DNA of 64,000 nt from Streptomyces glomeratus (GCF_021462825.1 NZ_JAKEEB010000012.1:62001-126000), one strand, 5' to 3'; shown: positions 1-9,924, numbered from the stretch's first letter. Translations and numbers: made by a program. The notes: generated from the sequence alone by a model not told the origin.

Positions 1-1
1 G

Positions 2-319
2 CACGCGGAGATGGCCTCCGGCTCCGGGCGTGACGTGGCCGCGCTGATGCGTGCGGTGCCCGGGCTGCTGGCCAAGGACGGCTTCGAGGGTGTGCAGGTC
101 GCCGCCCTGCCGGACGGCCGGGCCGTTGCCGTGAAGATCGCCGACGGGGCGAACCGGGCGCGGATCCCGGTCGCCGCGGCAGCCCTCGCCCGGGCCGGGG
201 TCGACCCGGCCGCGCTCGCCGAGTTCGCGGGCGAGCCGCTGCTCGGCGGCGGCCGGCCGGTCGGCGGCGTCCGCCCGGTCCGCGCGCTCGACCCGCTCGC
301 GCCCGACGTCCACGCCTGA
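2..319 (+). CDS. L-asparaginase II-type protein, C-terminal fragment
   Basis: The open frame enters from the left edge and ends at a TGA at 317-319, so only about 105 C-terminal residues are visible. The segment GLLAKDGFEGVQVAALPDG followed by AVKIADGANRAR is characteristic of the actinobacterial L-asparaginase II family, which hydrolyses L-asparagine to aspartate and ammonia in the cytoplasm. The next two genes are an aspartate ammonia-lyase, which would use the product, and a glutaminase. The 44-base gap to the next gene suggests one operon. The ATG at 11 is an internal methionine, not the start. The family is recognised by motif only. Confidence 0.8.
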   Translation, partial: HAEMASGSGRDVAALMRAVPGLLAKDGFEGVQVAALPDGRAVAVKIADGANRARIPVAAAALARAGVDPAALAEFAGEPLLGGGRPVGGVRPVRALDPLAPDVHA

Positions 320-363
320 TCCCCGCAGCCACCAGCCACCTCCGGAAGAGGACCCGCACAGCC

Positions 364-1776
364 ATGACCGCCGCAGCCCACCGCAGCGAACACGATCTGC
401 TCGGCCACCGTGACATACCCGCCGAGGCGTACTGGGGCATCCACTCCCTGCGCGCCACGGAGAACTTCCCCATCACAGGGACGCCGATCTCCGCCTACCC
501 GCACCTGATCGACGCCCTCGCGGCGGTCAAGGAGGCCGCCGCCCTCGCCAACGAGGAACTCGGCCTGCTGGAGCCGAAGAAGGCCGCCGCCATCGTCGCG
601 GCCTGCCGCGAGATACGCGACGGCAAGCTGCACGACGAGTTCGTCGTCGACGTCATCCAGGGCGGGGCCGGCACCTCGACCAACATGAACGCCAACGAGG
701 TGGTCGCCAACCGTGCACTCGAGCTGCTCGGCCACGCCAAGGGCGAGTACCGGTACCTGCACCCCAACGAGGACGTCAACCTCGGCCAGTCCACCAACGA
801 CGTCTACCCCACCGCCGTCAAGATCGCCACGATCTTCGCCGTGCGCGGTCTGCTGAAGGCCATGGCCGTGCTCCAGGACGCCTTCGCACGCAAGGCCGTC
901 GAGTTCCGCGACGTGCTGAAGATGGGCCGCACCCAGCTCCAGGACGCGGTGCCGATGACGCTGGGGCAGGAGTTCTCGGCGTACGCCGTCATGCTCGACG
1001 AGGACCGCAGCAGGCTCGCCGAGGCCGTCGAACTGATACACGAGATCAACCTCGGCGCCACGGCCATCGGCACCGGCCTCAACGCACCCGCGGGATATGC
1101 CGAGTCGGCCCGCCGCCATCTCGCCGGCATCACCGGCCTTCCGCTGGTGACGGCCGCCAACCTGGTGGAGGCCACCCAGGACTGCGGGGCGTTCGTGCAG
1201 ATGTCCGGGGTGCTCAAGCGGATCGCCGTCAAGCTCTCCAAGAGCTGCAACGACCTGCGGCTTCTGTCCTCCGGACCGCGCGCGGGCCTGAACGAGATCA
1301 ACCTGCCGCCGGTGCAGGCCGGCTCGAGCATCATGCCGGGCAAGGTCAACCCGGTGATCCCCGAAGTCGTCAACCAGGTCGCCTTCGAGGTGATCGGCAA
1401 CGACGTCACCATCACCATGGCCGCCGAGGCCGGACAGCTTCAGCTCAACGCCTTCGAGCCGATCATCCTGCACTCCCTCTCCGAGAGCATCACGCACCTG
1501 CAGCGCGCCTGCCTGACCCTGGCCGAACGCTGTGTCGCCGGGATCACGGCCAACGAGGCGGAGCTGCGGGCCGCGGTGGAGAACTCCATCGGCCTGGTGA
1601 CCGCCCTCAACCCGTACATCGGGTACGAGGCGGCCACCGATATCGCCAAGGAGGCCCTCGCCGGCGGCCGGGGCGTCGCCGAGCTCGTCCTCGAGAAGGG
1701 CCTGCTCCCGGCCGAGCGGCTGCAGGCCCTGCTGCGGCCCGAGGTGGTCGCGGGCAGCGGCTCGCCTAAGGTCTGA
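364..1776 (+). CDS. aspA: aspartate ammonia-lyase (aspartase)
   Basis: This 470-residue protein belongs to the fumarase/aspartase superfamily and should deaminate L-aspartate reversibly to fumarate and ammonia. The superfamily signature GSSIMPGKVNP lies at residues 320-330. Other aspartase motifs are GTSTNMNANEV and the GQSTNDVYPTA active-site loop. Length is close to the roughly 470 residues usual for aspartases. The ATG at 364 follows a purine-rich GGAAGAGG site. It sits between asparaginase and glutaminase genes, and the glutaminase start is two bases past its stop, which points to co-transcription. A fumarase is less likely because the neighbours and N-terminal EHDLLG/RDIPAEAYWGIHS segment are aspartase-like. 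Confidence 0.93.
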   Translation: MTAAAHRSEHDLLGHRDIPAEAYWGIHSLRATENFPITGTPISAYPHLIDALAAVKEAAALANEELGLLEPKKAAAIVAACREIRDGKLHDEFVVDVIQGGAGTSTNMNANEVVANRALELLGHAKGEYRYLHPNEDVNLGQSTNDVYPTAVKIATIFAVRGLLKAMAVLQDAFARKAVEFRDVLKMGRTQLQDAVPMTLGQEFSAYAVMLDEDRSRLAEAVELIHEINLGATAIGTGLNAPAGYAESARRHLAGITGLPLVTAANLVEATQDCGAFVQMSGVLKRIAVKLSKSCNDLRLLSSGPRAGLNEINLPPVQAGSSIMPGKVNPVIPEVVNQVAFEVIGNDVTITMAAEAGQLQLNAFEPIILHSLSESITHLQRACLTLAERCVAGITANEAELRAAVENSIGLVTALNPYIGYEAATDIAKEALAGGRGVAELVLEKGLLPAERLQALLRPEVVAGSGSPKV

Positions 1777-1778
1777 TC

Positions 1779-2702
1779 ATGACCACCTCTGCGACCTTCC
1801 AGCCCGTACTGGAGCGCATCGCCGAAGAGATGGAGCGGCGGCCCGGGCGCGGACGGGCCGCCGACTACATCCCCGCGCTCGCCGCCTTTGACCCGAACCG
1901 CTTCGGCATGGCGATCGCCGAGCCGGACGGCACGGTCTACGGAGTGGGGGAATGGCGGCAGCCGTTCTCCGCGCAGTCGGTCACCAAGGTCTTCACCCTC
2001 GCCCTGCAACTGGCCCGCGAGGGCGACGAGCTGTGGGAGCACGTGGGCCGGGAGCCCTCCGGCAACCCGTTCAACTCCCTGGTCCAGCTGGAGTACGAGA
2101 ACGGCATCCCGCGCAATCCCTTCATCAACGCGGGCGCCCTCGTCGTCACCGACCGGCTGCACACCCGTACCGGTGACGCGGCCGGCGCCCTGCTCGACTT
2201 CCTGCGGGCGGAGAGCGGCAACCCGGAGCTGACCTTCGACCGGGCGGTCGCCGCGTCCGAGACCGCGCACGGTGACCGCAACGCCGCCCTCGCCCACTTC
2301 ATGGCGTCCTACGGCAACATCGACAACCCGGTGCCGGTCCTCCTCGGCCAGTACTTCCGGCAGTGCTCCATCGAGGCGTCCTGCGCGGACCTCGCCCTCG
2401 CCACCGGCTTCCTGGCCCGGCACGGCGTCCGCGCCGACGGCACCCGGCTGCTGACCCGCAGCCAGGCGAAACAGGTCAACGCGGTGATGCTGACCTGCGG
2501 CACCTACGACGCGGCGGGCGAGTTCGCCTATCGGGTCGGCCTGCCCGGCAAGAGCGGCGTCGGCGGCGGGATCATCGCGGTCGTGCCCGGCCGCTGCACG
2601 CTGTGCGTGTGGAGCCCGGGTCTGGACGAGCGCGGCAACTCGGTGGCGGGGGTGGCGGCGCTGGACCGGTTCACCACACTCACCGGACTGTCCGTGTTCT
2701 GA
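1779..2702 (+). CDS. glsA: glutaminase
   Basis: A 307-residue protein of the serine-dependent beta-lactamase-like glutaminase family, which hydrolyses L-glutamine to glutamate and ammonia. The Ser-x-x-Lys catalytic motif is SVTK (residues 67-70) inside FSAQSVTKVFTLAL. The segments GNPFNSLVQLEYENGIPRNP and FINAGALVVTD are family hallmarks, and GLPGKSGVGGGI near the C-terminus completes the active site. The size is normal for the family. Translation starts two bases after the aspA stop, so the asparaginase-aspartase-glutaminase set probably works together in using amide amino acids as nitrogen and carbon source. Confidence 0.95.
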   Translation: MTTSATFQPVLERIAEEMERRPGRGRAADYIPALAAFDPNRFGMAIAEPDGTVYGVGEWRQPFSAQSVTKVFTLALQLAREGDELWEHVGREPSGNPFNSLVQLEYENGIPRNPFINAGALVVTDRLHTRTGDAAGALLDFLRAESGNPELTFDRAVAASETAHGDRNAALAHFMASYGNIDNPVPVLLGQYFRQCSIEASCADLALATGFLARHGVRADGTRLLTRSQAKQVNAVMLTCGTYDAAGEFAYRVGLPGKSGVGGGIIAVVPGRCTLCVWSPGLDERGNSVAGVAALDRFTTLTGLSVF

Positions 2703-2875
2703 GCGGGCCGTCCATATCCCGGACGACGCGCCGAGCGGTCCGGCTCCCTCGTCTCCAGGAGCGCCCCGGTCCACGGAGGCACGGGTTACACGCCGGTCAC
2801 ACGCGAGTCGCCGCCGCGAGGGGCGGGCGTCGCCTGCCGGCCATCCGGTGTTGACACGCTTGCCGAGTGTTGGCC

Positions 2876-4264
2876 ATGGCTTTCCCCGTAGATCTCCGCC
2901 GCTGCCAGGCGCTCGGTCTGGCCGGTACCGCCTTTCTCGCGTTGGGCGGTGAGACCGCCGGGGCCCTGCCGGTCGCGGATCTGGTCTCCCCGGAGTCCGG
3001 GCGCGCCGCCCTGGGACTGGTGGGGGTCTACTTCGGTGTGGTGCTGCTGATCGCGGCGTGGGCGCTGCTCGGCCGGGTGATCCGCGGACCCGAGCCGCCG
3101 ACGCCGCGCGCCCTGCTGCTCGTCCTCGCCGTCTGGGCGGCACCGTTGCTGCTCGCACCGCCCCTGTTCAGCCGGGACGTCTACAGCTACCTCGCGCAGG
3201 GTGCCATGGTCGACGCCCATATCGACGTCTACGCGCACGGACCCGCCCAGCTCGGCGGGCCGCTGGCGAACGAGGTCGCGCCGGTGTGGCGGGACACCGC
3301 GGCCCCGTACGGGCCGGTCTTCCTCGTCGTCGCCTCCGCACTCTCCGGCCTGACCCGCGGCCAGCTGCCGGCCGGGCTGCTGGGAATGCGGCTGGTCGCG
3401 CTCCTCGGCGTGGCCCTGATGGCGGCGGCGCTGCCCCGGTTGGCCCGGCAGTGCGGCGCCGACCCGGCCGCCGCGCTGTGGCTCGGTGCCCTCAACCCCC
3501 TGGTGCTGCTGCATCTGGTCGCCGGCGCCCACAACGACGCCATCATGCTGGGCCTGCTCGGTGTCGGCCTGCTGGCCGCCCGCGGCCGGCTGCACCTCCT
3601 CGGTGTCGTGCTGATCACGCTCGCCGCGCTGGTCAAGGCCCCGGCCGCGCTCGGTCTGCTGGCCGTGGTCGCGTTGCGCCGGCACGCCGGCGTCGTGCGG
3701 GCGGTGGCGACGACGGCGGCCGCCGCGCTCGCCACGACGGTGGTGGCCACCGCGATCGCCGGTACGGGCTACGGCTGGGTGGCCGCCCTGAAGACGCCCA
3801 TCTCTCCGCACAACTGGTCACCCACCAGCGTCCTCGGCCGGATCACCGGACGTCTGCTCGACCACCTCGGCAGCGGCCTCGCGCCCCTCGCGACACCGGT
3901 GTGGCACGCGGCCGGGCTGCTGGCGACGACGATCGCCGTGCTGTTCATCTGGCTGCGGCTGCGGCCCGCCCCGGTGTACGCGCTCGGGCTCAGCCTTGCC
4001 GTCGTGGCCGTTCTCGGCCCCGCGATCCGCCCGTGGTACGCCCTGTGGGGGCTGTTCCTCATCGCCGCCGCCGCGCCCAGCACCTTCGTACGCCACCGGG
4101 TGGCCGCCGCCACCGCGGTGCTCGCGCTCGCCGTGCTGCCGAGCGGCGGGCCGCCGGACCTCGCCCAGGTGCTGCTGGCCGTCTCCGGAGGTGCGCTGGC
4201 CGTGGTGGTGCTCTGGCAGGCGCACCAGGCGGCCCAGGCGCCGGTGCTCGGACGGACCGCGTGA
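2876..4264 (+). CDS. MptB-like polyprenol-phosphomannose-dependent alpha-1,6-mannosyltransferase
   Basis: A very hydrophobic protein of about 460 residues with ten or more predicted membrane segments. The segment LFSRDVYSYLAQGAMVDAHI followed by DVYAHGP, then PYGPVFLVVAS and NPLVLLHLVAGAHNDA, is typical of the GT-C-fold MptA/MptB family. In mycobacteria and corynebacteria these enzymes extend lipomannan with polyprenol-phosphomannose outside the membrane. In Streptomyces the acceptor is unknown. ATG 2876 was chosen; GTG 2867 in the same frame is also possible, and neither has a strong ribosome binding site. A consensus-like TTGACA lies at 2851-2856. The stop overlaps the start of the next glycosyltransferase by four bases, so the two are probably translationally coupled. 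Confidence 0.78.
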   Translation: MAFPVDLRRCQALGLAGTAFLALGGETAGALPVADLVSPESGRAALGLVGVYFGVVLLIAAWALLGRVIRGPEPPTPRALLLVLAVWAAPLLLAPPLFSRDVYSYLAQGAMVDAHIDVYAHGPAQLGGPLANEVAPVWRDTAAPYGPVFLVVASALSGLTRGQLPAGLLGMRLVALLGVALMAAALPRLARQCGADPAAALWLGALNPLVLLHLVAGAHNDAIMLGLLGVGLLAARGRLHLLGVVLITLAALVKAPAALGLLAVVALRRHAGVVRAVATTAAAALATTVVATAIAGTGYGWVAALKTPISPHNWSPTSVLGRITGRLLDHLGSGLAPLATPVWHAAGLLATTIAVLFIWLRLRPAPVYALGLSLAVVAVLGPAIRPWYALWGLFLIAAAAPSTFVRHRVAAATAVLALAVLPSGGPPDLAQVLLAVSGGALAVVVLWQAHQAAQAPVLGRTA

Positions 4265-5616
4265 GAGCGCCGCGCACCGAGCGGGGCCGGCTCGCCCTCG
4301 TGCTCGTCCTCGCCGCCGCCGTCGCCGTCTTCACCGCCACGGTCCCGCTGCTGCGCGACTGGTTCGACCTGCGCGTCTACTACGGGACCGTGCACACCTG
4401 GGTCCACCACGGCGGCCACATCTACGACTACCGGGTGCCGGGGACGACGTACGGCTTCACCTATCCGCCGTTCGCCGCCCTGGGCATGCTGCCCATGGCG
4501 TTCGTCGGCCTGGGCACCGCCATCGCCCTGGCACTGCTGCTGAACCTCGCGGCCGCCGCCCTCGTGCTGTGGTTCCTCGCCGGCCGGGAACTGCGGCGCC
4601 ACGGCTGGTTCGGCTGGGCACTGGCCGCCTGTGCCCTGGCGCTGCTGGAACCGGTCCGGGACACCGTCAGCTTCGGGCAGGTCAACCTGCTGCTCCTGGT
4701 GCTCGTGCTCACCGATGCCTGGCTGCTGTCCACCGGGCGCGGGCGCTGGGCCGGGGCCGCGATCGGACTCGCGGCGGCCGTGAAACTGACCCCGGCGCTC
4801 TTCATCGGCCTGCTGCTGCTCGCCCGGCGCTGGCGTGCCGCGGCGCTGGCGACCTCCGTAGCCGCAGCGGCGACGGCGGTCGCGGCCTGGGCCGCGCCGG
4901 ACGCCTCCCGCTTCTACTGGACGCACGCTCTCTGGGACACCAGCCGCGTGGGCCGCCTCGACTACGTCTCCAACCAGTCCCTGCAGGGCATCCTCGCCCG
5001 GCTCGCGGCGCCCGACGCGCCGAGCCGAGCCGCCTGGGCGCTGGCTGTGGTGCTGGTCCTCGCGGTGTGGGGGTGGCGCACGCACCGTGCGCTGCGGGCC
5101 GGCGACTGGCAGGCCGCCTTCGCCCTCACCGGGCTGGCCGCCTGCCTGGTCAGTCCCATCACCTGGGTGCACCATCTCGTCTGGCTGCTCCCGTCCTTCG
5201 CCGTGCTCCTGCGGCAAGGCCGAGTGCGGATCGCGGCGGCCCTGTATGCGGTGCTGTGCAGCAGTGTGGTCTGGCTGTGGTTCGACGACGCGTCCGGCAT
5301 CGACGGCTTCCTCGGCAGCAACACCTACACATGGATCACTCTCGGGCTGCTGCTGGGGCTGCCGGCCGGTCAACCGAGTGGCGGACGCGAGCGCCTGAGC
5401 CACAGCGCCAGCGCGACCGCCGCGCCCACGCTCGCACCCACCACACCAGCGAACACCACCCTCTCGGTCCCGCCGGCCGCCGCCGGGGCCGTCCTCGGCA
5501 ACGCGGTCGGACCGGCCCGCGACACGGCCGGCCGTTCGGCCGGCAGCGAGCCGACCGGTGTCACCCGGCCGGCGGCGGCGAACCCCCAGTCGAGCAGCGA
5601 CCGCGCCTCCTCGTAG
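4261..5616 (+). CDS. GT87 (DUF2029) family mannosyltransferase-like membrane protein
   Basis: The GTG at 4261 overlaps the upstream TGA as GTGA. The protein has 451 residues with many membrane segments. The N-terminal region DLRVYYGTVHTWVHHGG followed by FTYPPFAALGMLP is the hallmark of the DUF2029/GT87 family, which includes the PimE alpha-1,2-mannosyltransferase using polyprenol-phosphomannose. Together with the upstream MptB-like gene it suggests a two-enzyme mannan or glycolipid step. The last 82 or so residues (after GLLLGLPAG) are low-complexity Ala/Thr/Ser/Pro-rich. They are read from DNA that also encodes the C-terminus of the opposite-strand carboxypeptidase, so the frame is open but its biological end is uncertain. 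Confidence 0.82.
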   Translation: MRAPRTERGRLALVLVLAAAVAVFTATVPLLRDWFDLRVYYGTVHTWVHHGGHIYDYRVPGTTYGFTYPPFAALGMLPMAFVGLGTAIALALLLNLAAAALVLWFLAGRELRRHGWFGWALAACALALLEPVRDTVSFGQVNLLLLVLVLTDAWLLSTGRGRWAGAAIGLAAAVKLTPALFIGLLLLARRWRAAALATSVAAAATAVAAWAAPDASRFYWTHALWDTSRVGRLDYVSNQSLQGILARLAAPDAPSRAAWALAVVLVLAVWGWRTHRALRAGDWQAAFALTGLAACLVSPITWVHHLVWLLPSFAVLLRQGRVRIAAALYAVLCSSVVWLWFDDASGIDGFLGSNTYTWITLGLLLGLPAGQPSGGRERLSHSASATAAPTLAPTTPANTTLSVPPAAAGAVLGNAVGPARDTAGRSAGSEPTGVTRPAAANPQSSSDRASS

Positions 5617-6521
5617 ACCGCGAACCCGCCGCCTGCCTGAGGGTTCATCACCGTCACCACCAGGGTGCGTCCGGCGCGGCGCGCGGCGGCCACGAGTGTG
5701 TTGCCGGCGTGGCTCGTGTAGCCGTTCTTGATGCCGATCAGGCCCGGGTAGGGCTGGACGCCGTTGCGGCCGGTCAGCAGCCGGTTGGTGTTGGCGATCT
5801 CGTACGTGCTGCCGTCGTCGCCGGGGAAGCTCGACTCGGCGGTGGCGCAGTAGCGTGCGAACTCGGGGTTCTTCAGCCCGGCCCGGCCGAACACCGCGAG
5901 GTCGTACGCCGACGACACCTGACCGTCGGCGTCGTACCCGTCCGGGGAGACCACATGGGTGTCCTGTGCGCCCAGGGCGTGGGCCTTGGCCTGCATCTGG
6001 CGGACCGTGGTCCGCACACCGCCGTTGAGGGCGGCCAGTACGTGCACGGCGTCGTTGCCGGAGTTCAGGAAGACGCCCCTCCACAGGTCGCTGACCCGGT
6101 AGGTGTCTCCCTCCTTGACTCCGACGAGGCTGCTGCCGGGTCCGACGTCCTGCAGTTCCCGCGCGCTGACGGTGTGCCGGGTGTCGGCGGGCAGCCCCGG
6201 CAGCACGGTGAGCGCGAACAGCGTCTTCAGAGTGCTGGCGGGCGGCAGCGGGCGGTGCGCGTCGTGCGCGGCCAGCACGTCGCCGGTGGCGGCGTCGGCG
6301 ACCAGCCACGACAGCGCCGAGACCTCCGGGAGTTGGGGTACGCCCGGGCGCTGCCGTACCTGTGTTCCGGACGCGTACAGGAGGGAGGGGCCAGGGGCGG
6401 GGGGCCGTGGAGCGCCGTAGTCGGTGCCCGCGACGGCGGAGGGAGCCGGGAGGGCCGCCGTCCAGGCCGCGCCGAGAGCGCAGCAGAAGACGACGACACG
6501 GGACGTGAATCCGAGGGTCAT
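5370..6521 (-). CDS. serine-type D-alanyl-D-alanine carboxypeptidase (S11, PBP5-like)
   Basis: A 383-residue exported D,D-carboxypeptidase that trims peptidoglycan stem peptides. The three penicillin-binding motifs are present: S96-T-L-K99, S154-G-N156 and K265-N-G267 (KNG in place of the common KTG). With the start at 6521 the protein begins with a clear signal peptide (MTLGFTSRVVVFCCALGAAW). An in-frame ATG at 6632 overlaps the upstream rho stop as ATGA, but it would put 37 polar residues before the signal peptide, so I prefer 6521. A C-terminal membrane anchor, VVGASVGAAVALALWL, is followed by RRSR. Its last 247 bases overlap the convergent mannosyltransferase. Confidence 0.9.
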   Translation of the reverse strand: MTLGFTSRVVVFCCALGAAWTAALPAPSAVAGTDYGAPRPPAPGPSLLYASGTQVRQRPGVPQLPEVSALSWLVADAATGDVLAAHDAHRPLPPASTLKTLFALTVLPGLPADTRHTVSARELQDVGPGSSLVGVKEGDTYRVSDLWRGVFLNSGNDAVHVLAALNGGVRTTVRQMQAKAHALGAQDTHVVSPDGYDADGQVSSAYDLAVFGRAGLKNPEFARYCATAESSFPGDDGSTYEIANTNRLLTGRNGVQPYPGLIGIKNGYTSHAGNTLVAAARRAGRTLVVTVMNPQAGGGFAVYEEARSLLDWGFAAAGRVTPVGSLPAERPAVSRAGPTALPRTAPAAAGGTERVVFAGVVGASVGAAVALALWLRRSRPPLG

Positions 6522-6628
6522 ACTGGCCACCGTAGGAACGGTTACGGGGCCTTTGCCCCGGCAGTGTGGGCCGAGTGGGGGCAAGCGGCACCCGGATGCC
6601 GCACGCCGGGACCCGCCCGGCCGGGCCG

Positions 6629-7768
<1,140 letters not shown>

Positions 7769-7780
7769 ATGAGGTCCTTT

Positions 7781-7825
7781 CACGAAGGGACACCTGAGGA
7801 AGGAGGGGGGGGAGAAGCCGGAGGC
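7781..7825 (-). promoter_or_regulatory. pyrimidine-rich leader before rho (possible rut site)
   Basis: On the mRNA strand this stretch, just upstream of the rho ribosome binding site, is almost all C and U with very few G, including a run of eight C (7805-7812 on the + strand). C-rich, G-poor RNA is what Rho binds in its primary site, and E. coli rho is known to be autoregulated by termination in its leader. The regulatory role here is an inference. The rest of the 7769-8140 gap holds no other gene that I can support. Confidence 0.4.
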
Positions 7826-8140
7826 GGCATGCTCACGCCTCGCTCGGCGGGGAACATCACCTCGGACACGGCGGTCACTGCACTGCCTGCGAGATGTGTC
7901 GGAAAGCCGATGTGCCGGTCGGAGACGACGGCGGACGGATCGGCGGACCCAGGAGAACAGCACCGGCGCCCGGAACGGGGCGTACACAGGTGCTGACCGC
8001 ACTGTAGCACTCGACGGGCGGGTGCGGGTCCGTGCACTGCTCTCAACGTGTGGGCGGTGCCGTCTGTTCCCGCCTCCCGACGCCGGGCGGAATCCCTCGT
8101 CGTACGGCGCCGGCCCGATCCCCCCGACAAGGAGTCACCG

Positions 8141-8590
8141 GTGGGCACCTCCTCCGCCGCACCACACCGCCTTGACCCTTCCGGCGGCTGCCCGCACGCC
8201 GACAACGCGCGGCTGCTCACTCGGAGTGCGATCGCGCCCGTCCTGCTGCCCGGGGAGGTCGAGGGGATGGCCGTCCTCGGGCACCGGGCGCTCAGGGAGT
8301 TCCTCGCGCATCCGGATGTCGCGAAGGACGCACGGCACTTCACCGCCCTGCGCGAGGGGCGCATCGCCGAGGGCTGGCCGCTCATGCCCTTTGTGGCCGT
8401 CCAGGGGATGACCACCGCGGACGGCGACGACCACCGGCGGCTTCGGTCGCTCGTCAGCCGGGCCTTCACGGCCCGGCGCGTCGCGGAACTGCGCCCTCGC
8501 GTGGAGGAGTCGACCGAGTCCCTGCTCGACGAGCTGGAGCGGACGGCCGCGTGCGGCGGGGGAGTGGCCGATCTGAGGCGGCGCTTATGA
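8141..8590 (+). pseudogene. truncated cytochrome P450 (N-terminal third only)
   Basis: GTG 8141 follows an AAGGAG site by six bases and opens a 149-codon frame. The product resembles the first 150 residues of actinobacterial class I P450s: LLPGEVEGMAVLGHRALREF, HPDVAKDARHF and the TTADGDDHRRLRSLVSRAFT segment (the usual D/E-HxRxR-x-L..aFT element) are all present. The frame stops right after a LLDELE helix, so the I-helix, ExxR and heme-binding Cys are missing. They are not found in any frame before the chitinase terminator. The intact ribosome binding site and undamaged reading frame suggest a recent deletion. It cannot be an active P450. Confidence 0.72.
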
Positions 8591-8640
8591 GCAACAGCGT
8601 ACGGACGCTGCCCGTGCGTCCGCCGCCCTGAGCCGCGTTG

Positions 8641-8668
8641 AGGGGCCGGGCGTGGCAGCCCGGCCCCT
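8641..8668 (-). terminator. hairpin downstream of the chitinase gene
   Basis: Perfect 11-bp stem AGGGGCCGGGC / GCCCGGCCCCT with a six-base loop (8652-8657), eight bases past the chitinase stop. It has no T-run, which is normal for high-GC actinobacterial terminators. It also lies just after the truncated P450 stop, so it could serve both strands. Confidence 0.7.
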
Positions 8669-8676
8669 GACCGTGC

Positions 8677-9828
8677 TCAGCAGTAGAGGTTGGATCCGGG
8701 GCCGACGCCGAGGATGGCGGTGAACCGCTGATAGGCGTCCACGCGGCTCTGCACCTGGGCGGGGTTCCGTCCGTCGCACTCCAGGGAGCCGTTGATGCTG
8801 CGGATGGTCTGCCCGAAGCCGGCCTGGCTGACCATGGCGTTGTGGGGGGTCATGGTGCCGGGGCCGGACTGTGTGTTCCAGTACCACAGGCCGGTGCGCC
8901 AGGCCACGGCCGGGTCGTTCTGCACCAGCCACGGGTTGTCGAGAAGGTCGATGCCGAGCGCGTCACCGGCGGCCTTGTAGTTGAAGTTCCAGCTGAGCTG
9001 GAGGGGGCCACGCCCGTAGTAGGCGGCCTGTCCGGCCGGGCAGCCGTAGGGCCGGCTCCAGTCGCAGTAGGTGGGGTAGTTGGCGGTGTTCTGCTCCACC
9101 ACGTAGACCAGACCGCCGGTCTCATGGCTGACGTTGGCCAGGAAGGCCGCGGCCTCCTGCTTCTTCACGGCGTCGCTGCCGGTGTTGGCGAACCCGGGGT
9201 AGGAGCCGAGGGCCTGTACGAGACCGCTGTAGGTGTAGAACGCGTTCCTGTTCGGGAACATCTGGTTGAACTGGGCTTCGGTGACCACGAATCCGGACGG
9301 GGCCGGGTTGCCGCCGCCGCTGGCGGGGGCGTTCCACTTCTGGTTGGCCGCACCCGAGCAGCTCCAGATCTGCAGGCGGGTGCCGTTGGCCGGGTTGTTG
9401 TCCCGGACGTCCAGGCACTTGTCGGCGGCCGGATTGACGATGTCGTGGGCCGCGGTGACCACCCACTGCTGGTTGGTGCCGCCCGAGCAGTCCCACAGCT
9501 GGACCGCCGCCCCGTCGGCCGTGCCGCGGTCGACGACGTCCAGGCACTTGCCGAACGCCCGCAGGGTGCCGTCGCCGGGGTCGGACCAGAGCTGGGCACC
9601 GGTCCCGTTGCAGTCGTAGAGCTGCACGGCGGTGCCGTTGGCGCTGTTGGCTCCCGCCACGTCGACGCACTTTCCGGCCAGACCGGTGATCCGGCCGTCG
9701 GCGGCGTGCGCGGGCGCGGCGGAGAACAGGGCGGCCACGAGGACCGCCACGGCGGCGCCGACCGTGAACCGGCCGAGGACGGCGCGTATGAGGGGGAATC
9801 GTCTGACGGGAAGCCGGGCCATGGTCAT
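8677..9828 (-). CDS. secreted GH19 chitinase with N-terminal ricin-type CBM13
   Basis: A secreted endochitinase of about 383 residues. A long twin-Arg-containing signal region (VRRFPLIRAVLG, then a hydrophobic stretch ending APAHA) leads into a beta-trefoil carbohydrate-binding module with three GKCLDV/QLWDCSG-type repeats. A Gly/Pro linker (SGGGNPAPSG) then joins the C-terminal GH19 domain. Using the GTG at 9840 as residue 1, the catalytic glutamates are E240 (in SHETGG) and E249, with the expected eight residues between them. YYGRGPLQLSWNFNY is the family signature. ATG 9828 has the better-placed GAGG; GTG 9840 is in frame. A DasR-like element lies upstream. Streptomyces chitinases are commonly DasR-controlled. 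Confidence 0.92.
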   Translation of the reverse strand: MTMARLPVRRFPLIRAVLGRFTVGAAVAVLVAALFSAAPAHAADGRITGLAGKCVDVAGANSANGTAVQLYDCNGTGAQLWSDPGDGTLRAFGKCLDVVDRGTADGAAVQLWDCSGGTNQQWVVTAAHDIVNPAADKCLDVRDNNPANGTRLQIWSCSGAANQKWNAPASGGGNPAPSGFVVTEAQFNQMFPNRNAFYTYSGLVQALGSYPGFANTGSDAVKKQEAAAFLANVSHETGGLVYVVEQNTANYPTYCDWSRPYGCPAGQAAYYGRGPLQLSWNFNYKAAGDALGIDLLDNPWLVQNDPAVAWRTGLWYWNTQSGPGTMTPHNAMVSQAGFGQTIRSINGSLECDGRNPAQVQSRVDAYQRFTAILGVGPGSNLYC

Positions 9829-9908
9829 CGTTGTCGACACCTCGTGGGGGTTGGTCAGGCGGACGTGAACGCCGTTTCCAGCGGCGGGACTTGACGGCCC
9901 GGAAGCTA

Positions 9909-9924
9909 AAAGGTCTGAACCAAT
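9909..9924. promoter_or_regulatory. DasR-like (dre) candidate upstream of the chitinase
   Basis: AAAGGTCTGAACCAAT matches 11 of 16 positions of the DasR-responsive element ACTGGTCTAGACCACT, including the GGTCT and ACCA cores. It is 81 bases upstream of the chosen chitinase start, in the divergent promoter region shared with the methyltransferase gene. Confidence 0.5.

Noticed and set aside
3058..4260. Long plus-strand frame continuing upstream of the GT87 gene
   Set aside because: The part before 4261 is Arg/Pro/Ala-rich shadow of the MptB-like gene; the real start is the GTG overlapping its stop.
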